Source: Nibribacter ruber
Lineage (GTDB): Bacteria; Bacteroidota; Bacteroidia; Cytophagales; Hymenobacteraceae
Reading direction: 5' to 3'
Assembly: GCF_009913235.1 (NCBI RefSeq)
Contig: NZ_CP047897.1
Span: 4,091,001-4,155,000, forward strand
Length of the DNA: 64,000 nt
In this document: positions 59,718 through 64,000 of the stretch, one piece after another
How positions within the stretch are numbered: the first letter of the stretch is position 1
Layout: each line of letters begins with the position of its first letter
Notes under the pieces: model-generated
What the model saw: only the letters and a program-made list of their open reading frames with translations
Database searches by the model: none
Told to the model about the DNA's origin: nothing
Translations under genes and position numbers: made by a program

Positions 59718-59720
59718 GGC

Positions 59721-60326
59721 TTACCGCTTTCTGAAATGGGGTTGATACGGGGCTTTGGGTTTGGCGAAGAGCTGGAGCTGTCGTACTTCTTCTGGGGTGA
59801 GAACGCGGGATTCGCCGGGTTTTAAGTTGCCTAAGGTGAGTTTACCAATGGCCACTCTGACCAGGCGCAGGGTAGGGTAACCCACGGCGGCCGTCATCTT
59901 GCGCACCTGTCGGTTCATGCCCTGGCTAATTTTAATCTCCATCCAAGAAGTGGGAATGCTGGCCCTGAACCTGACCGGCTTGGAGCGTTCCCAGAATTTG
60001 GGGTCTTCTATTAATTTGGCTTTGGCCGGGCTGGTTTTCTTGCCTTGAATGGTAACGCCTTTGCGAAGCTGCTCCAGCGCTTCTTCTGTGGGAACGCCTT
60101 CTACCTGCACCCAATAGGTTTTCTCAATCTTGAATTTAGGGTCTGAGAGGCGGTGCTGCAGTTGCTTGTCATCAGTCAGTAACACCAAGCCTTCAGAGTC
60201 GTAATCCAGCCGGCCCACGGGATAAATGTTAGGCACCGCCACGAAGTCTTTCAGGGTTTGCCGCCCGTTTTCATCGGTGAACTGGGTGAGGACTTCAAAG
60301 GGCTTGTTGAGGAGAAGGTACTGCAA
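59721..60326 (-). CDS. rRNA pseudouridine synthase, RsuA/RluE type
   Basis: A 201-residue enzyme that isomerises uridine in ribosomal RNA. GRLDYDSEGLVLLTDD carries the catalytic Asp; ISQGMNRQVRKMTAAVGYPTLRL, cited here by its ends ISQGMNRQVRKM and VGYPTLRL, is the binding motif. There is no N-terminal S4 domain, as in RluE (which modifies 23S rRNA), so RluE is the likely closest type. The start is a TTG at 60326, with a perfect TATCTTTG box 24 bp upstream. The target base is not certain. Confidence 0.91.
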   Translation of the reverse strand: MQYLLLNKPFEVLTQFTDENGRQTLKDFVAVPNIYPVGRLDYDSEGLVLLTDDKQLQHRLSDPKFKIEKTYWVQVEGVPTEEALEQLRKGVTIQGKKTSPAKAKLIEDPKFWERSKPVRFRASIPTSWMEIKISQGMNRQVRKMTAAVGYPTLRLVRVAIGKLTLGNLKPGESRVLTPEEVRQLQLFAKPKAPYQPHFRKR

Positions 60327-60349
60327 GGCAAGAGGTTCTTGGTAAGGAG

Positions 60350-60357
60350 CAAAGATA
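60350..60357 (-). promoter_or_regulatory. TAnnTTTG-type -7 box upstream of pseudouridine synthase gene
   Basis: Reads TATCTTTG on the minus strand, 23 bp before the TTG start. It matches the hemE box exactly. It lies close to the end of the small membrane protein frame. Confidence 0.35.
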
Positions 60358-60378
60358 CGGCTTTTAAAGAAGAGTCAG

Positions 60379-60690
60379 TTAGGCTTGTCTGGTGGAGGTG
60401 GGGCGTAAACCAAAAAAAAAGCTGAACACTGTCTGCCATAGGAGAGAGGCTGGCAGGCACAGAAACAGGCACACCGTAATGAAGGCAAATTCAGGCATGC
60501 CGCACTGGTAATCTGCTTGTTGTGGGGTAGAAAGCGATTGTACCTGCGCAAACAGGAATGGATAGCTGAAGAGTAGTACAAGCGGAATAATCCAGGAAAG
60601 TGCCTTCCAGGGCAGACAATTCTTTGCTTCTAAAACAGCCATACCCAAAGGCACCAGCAGATAAGGAGAACAAATGAGTAGAAGCATCAT
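60379..60690 (-). CDS. Small membrane protein, unknown
   Basis: A 103-residue frame with three likely membrane helices: LLLICSPYLLVPLGMAVLE, LSWIIPLVLLFSYPFLFA and FAFITVCLFLCLPASLLW. There is no recognisable family. The start ATG ATG lies 5 bp from palindromic repeat copy 23 and the frame ends about 20 bp before the promoter box of the next gene. The alternation of hydrophobic helices and short polar loops supports a real gene, but there is no motif, so I am only moderately sure. It could also be a chance frame in a spacer. Confidence 0.5.
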   Translation of the reverse strand: MMLLLICSPYLLVPLGMAVLEAKNCLPWKALSWIIPLVLLFSYPFLFAQVQSLSTPQQADYQCGMPEFAFITVCLFLCLPASLLWQTVFSFFFGLRPTSTRQA

Positions 60691-60695
60691 GAAAC

Positions 60696-60733
60696 CGTTT
60701 TTGGGCTTTTTTCTGGAAAACAGGCTAAAAACG
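60696..60733. repeat. 38-bp palindromic repeat, copy 23
   Basis: Left half CGTTTTTGGGCTTTTTTC, right half GGAAAACAGGCTAAAAACG. Between the small membrane protein start and the DUF2007 gene stop. Confidence 0.82.
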
Positions 60734-60741
60734 AAGCTTGT

Positions 60742-61158
60742 TTACTTCTGGAAAACGAGATGGCACTGGTGACAGGTGTATCTGTCTTTGGGCAGCAGCG
60801 GCAAGCTGAAGGTGAAGAGCGCCACCAGAAACCCCGTGAATGATTTCAACCTGTTGCTAGAATCATACGCGTACGAGATGTTCTCAGAGCCGCAGCGCGG
60901 GCAGGCGATGGCTTCGTTCTGCTCATTGGTGTACGGTTGGTCCTGCACGTAGTCCAAAACGGCAAGCGCCTGGGCACGGTCGCTTTGCAGGGTTTTGAGC
61001 TTGATGCCACCCACTGAGATATTGTAGAGCGGGTTCAGGGACACCATGTTCTCATCAAACAAGAACGCCAGAATGCCCTCGCTCTCCAGTTTGTTTTTGG
61101 CTAAATGGGCGTCAATGGCACTGGAATACGTGGAGATGGTGACTAGTTCATCTTTCAT
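60742..61158 (-). CDS. DUF2007 protein with zinc ribbon
   Basis: A 138-residue protein. The N-terminal 70 residues are the DUF2007 domain (LVTISTYSSAIDAHLAKNKL, then GILAFLFDENMVSLNP and GGIKLKTLQSDRAQAL), proposed to be a signal-transducing or PII-like fold. A zinc ribbon follows, with CPRCGS at about 94-99 and CHQCH near the end, and a hydrophobic stretch between them. The ATG at 61158 fits the family; the longer start at 61218 would overlap the upstream gene. The role is unknown. It is 26 bp downstream of the VWA-like gene. Confidence 0.85.
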   Translation of the reverse strand: MKDELVTISTYSSAIDAHLAKNKLESEGILAFLFDENMVSLNPLYNISVGGIKLKTLQSDRAQALAVLDYVQDQPYTNEQNEAIACPRCGSENISYAYDSSNRLKSFTGFLVALFTFSLPLLPKDRYTCHQCHLVFQK

Positions 61159-61184
61159 GGCTGGAATAAAATAAGGGCAAACGT

Positions 61185-63278
61185 TTACAGCTTGCCGTAG
61201 AACCTTCTCAACGCCCACTCAGACAGGGCCAGGCCCAAAAGCAGGTAATAGAACCAATACTGCTCCATCAGGTCTTTCTCTTCTTCCTTGCTGCGCAGAA
61301 TGGTTTTGAAATTGGCTTGGAGCAGGTCTTGTTCCAAGGCCTGCAACTGGCCGGGGTAGTAGAGCCGCGTTTGCGAGCGCTGGGACAGCTGGTCTAACAA
61401 CGTGTGATTGGCCAGGGACGTGATGGTCTCCAGTTGCTGCTGCTCCACAATGAATTCGCCGCTGTCCCGGTACATAGTGTTTTCAACCTTCGCCGAGGCC
61501 GCGAAACGGTACACGCCTGGGGCCAGACTTCCCAGGCGCAGGCCTTCGCCGGCCTGCACGTTCTCAAACTGATGCTGGGTCTTCTGGCCGTCTTCCCGCG
61601 TGAGGGAGAGAGACACCGTCTGCCCGAAGATTTCTTCCTGCACCGCATTGTACGCATCGGCCTGAATGACGGGCTCTTCGGCCACGCCCACCACATCTTT
61701 CACGGGATATACATGCAGGCGTTTCTGGTCTCTTTTGTTGGCAAGCAGTTGAACCACGTGGGCCATGAGGCCGTCATAAATCTGGGCGGTGCCGTGGTCG
61801 GCGGCTTCGGTGAGGCGCCATTGCCAGCTGCCGTCTGTAAGCAGTACTGCGGAGGGCGTGACCGCCGATGATCTATACACGAGCAGAGGCTTAGTAGAGC
61901 GCACGGCGCCAATCTGCTGATACAGGATGACCTCTGTGCCGGGGCTAAGCCGCCACTCTCCAAACGGCACGGGGGCAGGTGGCCAGGCCGGTATTCTGGT
62001 CTGCGCCAGCGGCTCTGTAGAAAACCGTTGGAACCGCGGGTTCAGTATCGGCTGCACCTGGTCATACTGCGTGCCTGAGCCTGCAAACTGCACTCCGGTC
62101 TGTAAGGCATTGAAGGCAGGAATATTAGTCTGCGCCCCTACAACGTAGAAAACAGGTACTTTGGCAGACCGTATTTTTTGCAGCCAGGCTTGTCCTACGC
62201 CGCTCATGCTTGGGAATTGGTGCAAAATGGCGGCGTCATAGGGCGCTGAAAATCTAGGGCTCTGAAACGGACCAACCACCACTTCTACCTGCAACAGCGG
62301 GTTGGTAGCCAAGGCCGCCCTTAATGCTTTAATGTCGGGGTGGGGAGCGGTGGCGGCCAGCAGGATGTTCAATTTGCCCTTCACCACTTCCAGATAGGCA
62401 TGACGCCTGTTGTTGACCTGCGTGAACTCCTGGGCCAATGGCTGCACCACCACCTCATAATGCTTCTTGCCTAGCTGCGCAGAGGTAAGCTGAAAGGTAG
62501 TGGAAACAAAGCCGCTTCGGGGCAAGGTGACACGTTTGGTGAGCAGGGTCTTGCCGTTCTCCTGCAACAGCACCGTAGCCCCAGGTCCGGCATAACCCTG
62601 GTGCCTGAGCGTGACTTTCAAAGGAAAAGACGTGCCCGAATAATTGATTTTGTTGTATTCCAGATCTGCCAGCACCACGTCTTTTCTTGGAATGGTATCG
62701 CCTAAGGCCAAAGGGTAGATTCTGCTCCGGTAGGACTGATAAGTAGGAGTGGGGCCGAGGTTGTGCACGCCGTCAGACACCAACACGGTCGCCACCAGGT
62801 TCTGGCCACCATAGGTTTCGTCAACCCCATGTAGCAGCGCGTGCAGGTTGGTGACAGGCGCCCTAAAAGCCGATTTAGACAAAGGCACCAGCCCCGACGA
62901 ATCACTGCCCGCCATGGTCTGCACCTCTACCCGAAGCCCTTTGTTTCTGAGTTTTTCCGCCAGCCCTTCCAAGCCTTGCAGTGTCTGGCTAAGTGCCGCT
63001 GCTGGCGTGAACAACTGCACCGACTGCGAATTGTCCAAGGCCAGCACTACGGTAGGTTTGAGTTCTTCCTGTTTGATGATGCGCGTGTACGGCTCCAGCA
63101 GCAGAAACGCGACTAACGTAATCAGCAGCGCCCGCAAAGTAGCCAGCACCCATTTCACCCCAAGGGGCCACGGTCCCTGGTCCTTCCGGTACAACAGCCA
63201 CGCCATCCCCACGCCCAGCGCCAGGCAAAGCAGCCCGTACCAGGGAGAATAGACCGTATGAAGTTGGAACGTGGGCAC
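61185..63278 (-). CDS. VWA-like membrane protein
   Basis: A 697-residue protein with two N-terminal membrane helices (about 10-28 and 42-62) and one near the C-terminus (YWFYYLLLGLALSEWAL). A von Willebrand A-type region begins at VVLALDNSQSV (about 77-87), where DNSQS fits the metal-site pattern DxSxS, and ends near VLVSDGVHNLG. Beta-rich domains follow with a glutamine amidotransferase-like stretch around 305-420. The layout resembles BatA-associated or DUF-type membrane proteins of Bacteroidota that act in the envelope. It is likely co-transcribed with the DUF2007 gene. Confidence 0.82.
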   Translation of the reverse strand: MPTFQLHTVYSPWYGLLCLALGVGMAWLLYRKDQGPWPLGVKWVLATLRALLITLVAFLLLEPYTRIIKQEELKPTVVLALDNSQSVQLFTPAAALSQTLQGLEGLAEKLRNKGLRVEVQTMAGSDSSGLVPLSKSAFRAPVTNLHALLHGVDETYGGQNLVATVLVSDGVHNLGPTPTYQSYRSRIYPLALGDTIPRKDVVLADLEYNKINYSGTSFPLKVTLRHQGYAGPGATVLLQENGKTLLTKRVTLPRSGFVSTTFQLTSAQLGKKHYEVVVQPLAQEFTQVNNRRHAYLEVVKGKLNILLAATAPHPDIKALRAALATNPLLQVEVVVGPFQSPRFSAPYDAAILHQFPSMSGVGQAWLQKIRSAKVPVFYVVGAQTNIPAFNALQTGVQFAGSGTQYDQVQPILNPRFQRFSTEPLAQTRIPAWPPAPVPFGEWRLSPGTEVILYQQIGAVRSTKPLLVYRSSAVTPSAVLLTDGSWQWRLTEAADHGTAQIYDGLMAHVVQLLANKRDQKRLHVYPVKDVVGVAEEPVIQADAYNAVQEEIFGQTVSLSLTREDGQKTQHQFENVQAGEGLRLGSLAPGVYRFAASAKVENTMYRDSGEFIVEQQQLETITSLANHTLLDQLSQRSQTRLYYPGQLQALEQDLLQANFKTILRSKEEEKDLMEQYWFYYLLLGLALSEWALRRFYGKL

Positions 63279-63385
63279 AGGCAGAAGATTAGCGCAACTC
63301 TATCATTTAGCAAGATAGAACAAGTTCTATACAACGCATAAGACTTTTGAGTTGAACTTGTTTTGCGGGTGGGTTATTGCCTACC

Positions 63386-63423
63386 CGTTTTTAGGCTGTT
63401 TTGGTGGAAATAGGGGAAAAACG
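63386..63423. repeat. 38-bp palindromic repeat, copy 24
   Basis: Left half CGTTTTTAGGCTGTTTTG, right half GTGGAAATAGGGGAAAAACG. Degenerate in the middle. Confidence 0.75.
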
Positions 63424-63474
63424 AGCATAGACACTCATCGGAGCTGCACACTCTATGAGGTCGTAAATAGTCCT

Positions 63475-63500
63475 GAGTCTTGAGTCGCGAGTCTTGAGTC
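63475..63500. repeat. 12-bp direct repeat
   Basis: GAGTCTTGAGTC occurs at 63475-63486 and again at 63489-63500, two bases apart. It resembles the simple TCTTG-rich repeats at 33570 and 48029. Confidence 0.7.
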
Positions 63501-63563
63501 ACAGTAGATTTCCGCCCGCAGGGCGATAAAGGCATTGCAACCTCTCCACCAGCAGTCCGCCTA

Positions 63564-63615
63564 CCCTCGACTGAGGGAAAAGAGACTGGTCAATTTAAGT
63601 CTCTTTTCACGAGGG
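63564..63615. repeat. Long imperfect hairpin
   Basis: Inner arms AAAAGAGACT (63578-63587) and AGTCTCTTTT (63598-63607) are perfect, with outer CCCTCG / CGAGGG around them. It may be a remnant terminator or a small structured element. Confidence 0.65.
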
Positions 63616-63719
63616 AGAAAGTAATGTCTGTTCTAATGGCAGAGGCGTAAGTTCACCATGAAACGAATCACCTTAGCCAAGTGCAGAAAACGAAGAAAAG
63701 CTGTTTGAGCGGCAGCGAG

Positions 63720-63770
63720 TTTCTTTTCTTCTTGATTCTTTTGGTTACTTTTCTCATCAAGGAGAAAAGT
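63720..63770. repeat. Bacteroidota-type dispersed sequence with CTTGAT...ATCAAG arms
   Basis: CTTGATTCTTTTGGTTAC is followed by TTTTCTCATCAAG, giving short inverted ends. Very similar boilerplate is common between genes in many Bacteroidota; this is from memory and not tested here. Confidence 0.45.
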
Positions 63771-64000
63771 GACAAACTCAGGCAGAAAGCAAGGAAAGTA
63801 GAAGTTGAGGAAGGACGGGGTTGAGAGATAACTGCTATTTGACAGACAGTCAGAGTCGTCGGTGAGAACACCAACAACGGCGGGGGAACCAAATCAACTG
63901 ATGTAAACACCCCTCTTCTGAGCTGCCGCTCGGTGCCTCAAACTCCCGTTTAGGCAATCCTCAAGGGGAGAATCCGCATTTAGCCATGTAGATAAGGGGA

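Larger units (their letters stand above)
58937..59720. other. Long intergenic region with repeats
   Basis: No gene is supported over about 780 bp. It holds two palindromic repeats (59105 and 59680), a GC-rich stretch with partial inverted repeats near 59330-59470 (CCCGCCCTTGCGGG), and CCCCCCTTGAGGGGG near 59605. These sequences look like dispersed non-coding boilerplate. The first 60 bp next to dnaK should hold its promoter. Predicted frames here have composition unlike real genes. Confidence 0.6.
63279..64000. other. Long intergenic end region with repeats
   Basis: No gene is supported. It holds palindromic repeat copy 24, a direct repeat of GAGTCTTGAGTC at 63475 and 63489, a long hairpin at 63564-63615 and a Bacteroidota-type boilerplate near 63725-63770 (CTTGATTCTTTTGGTTAC). 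A frame at 63668-63910 on the minus strand is probably an artefact of this boilerplate. Confidence 0.6.

Noticed and set aside
59102-59745. Plus-strand frames in the spacer after dnaK
   Set aside because: They translate the palindromic repeats and GC-rich boilerplate and show no family motif or credible start.
5505-63423. The 38-bp palindromes as a CRISPR array
   Set aside because: Copies are scattered singly over the whole window with no regular spacers and no cas genes.
63668-63910. Minus-strand frame of 80 residues near the window end
   Set aside because: Ser/Leu/Phe/Lys-rich translation of a dispersed non-coding sequence; no start signal and no motif.
1-64000. tRNA, rRNA, integrase, transposase, prophage or toxin-antitoxin genes
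   Set aside because: I looked for conserved arms, tRNA T-loop patterns and typical domains and saw none; a dedicated search would be needed to exclude small RNAs.

Overview
The window reads as a chromosomal segment of a Bacteroidota bacterium, most likely a member of the Hymenobacteraceae (Rufibacter, Nibribacter or Pontibacter-like). This is an inference from gene families (inositol-lipid cluster, NamZ/NagZ lipoproteins, many Bacteroidota-type peptidases and beta-barrel proteins), weak or absent Shine-Dalgarno signals, and several TAnnTTTG-type -7 boxes. I find about 57 protein-coding genes and no rRNA, tRNA, CRISPR array, transposase, integrase or phage gene.

Layout. 0.2-3.2 kb: four-gene inositol-phospholipid operon (inositol-3-phosphate synthase, PgpA-like phosphatase, GtrA-like protein, CDP-alcohol phosphatidyltransferase). 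3.2-9.1 kb, minus strand: alkaline-phosphatase-like lipoprotein, NamZ (DUF1343) and NagZ-type peptidoglycan glycosidases, dienelactone hydrolase, DUF2059 protein. 9.3-10.5 kb: NUDIX hydrolase and a disordered Gly/Asn/Asp-rich protein. 10.8-22.1 kb: surface-polysaccharide locus with Wzm/Wzt ABC exporter, seven family-2 glycosyltransferases (one fused to a methyltransferase) and a NodB-type deacetylase. 22.2-26.7 kb: stress-flavoured group with LigD, membrane-anchored SDR, CZB-domain protein and a small hydrophilic protein. 26.9-33.3 kb: HExxH protease, M28 lipoprotein, 3D-domain protein, beta-barrel protein, DUF2383 protein, patatin, unknown protein. 33.6-43.4 kb: aminopeptidase P, PEP-mutase-like enzyme, Ada, M28 peptidase, SDR, DPP IV. 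43.6-51.7 kb: clpS, recR, a GT2-membrane fusion, aminotransferase, heptose-7-phosphate kinase, hemE, marC, pseudo-receiver. 51.9-54.8 kb: purK-purE-GNAT and a histidine phosphatase. 54.9-63.3 kb, minus strand: beta-barrel protein, exonuclease, dnaK, RluE-type pseudouridine synthase, small membrane protein, DUF2007 protein, VWA-like membrane protein. The last 0.7 kb is non-coding and rich in inverted repeats.

The most striking feature is not a gene. A palindromic element occurs 24 times, almost always exactly 38 bp long, in the spaces between transcription units. Its two arms change together between copies (GGCC/GGCC, GGGC/GCCC, AGCC/GGCT), it often abuts an intrinsic terminator, and in a few places it runs into the 5' end of reading frames. 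It is absent from the inside of tightly packed operons. I treat it as a REP/MITE-like hairpin family that probably acts at transcript ends.
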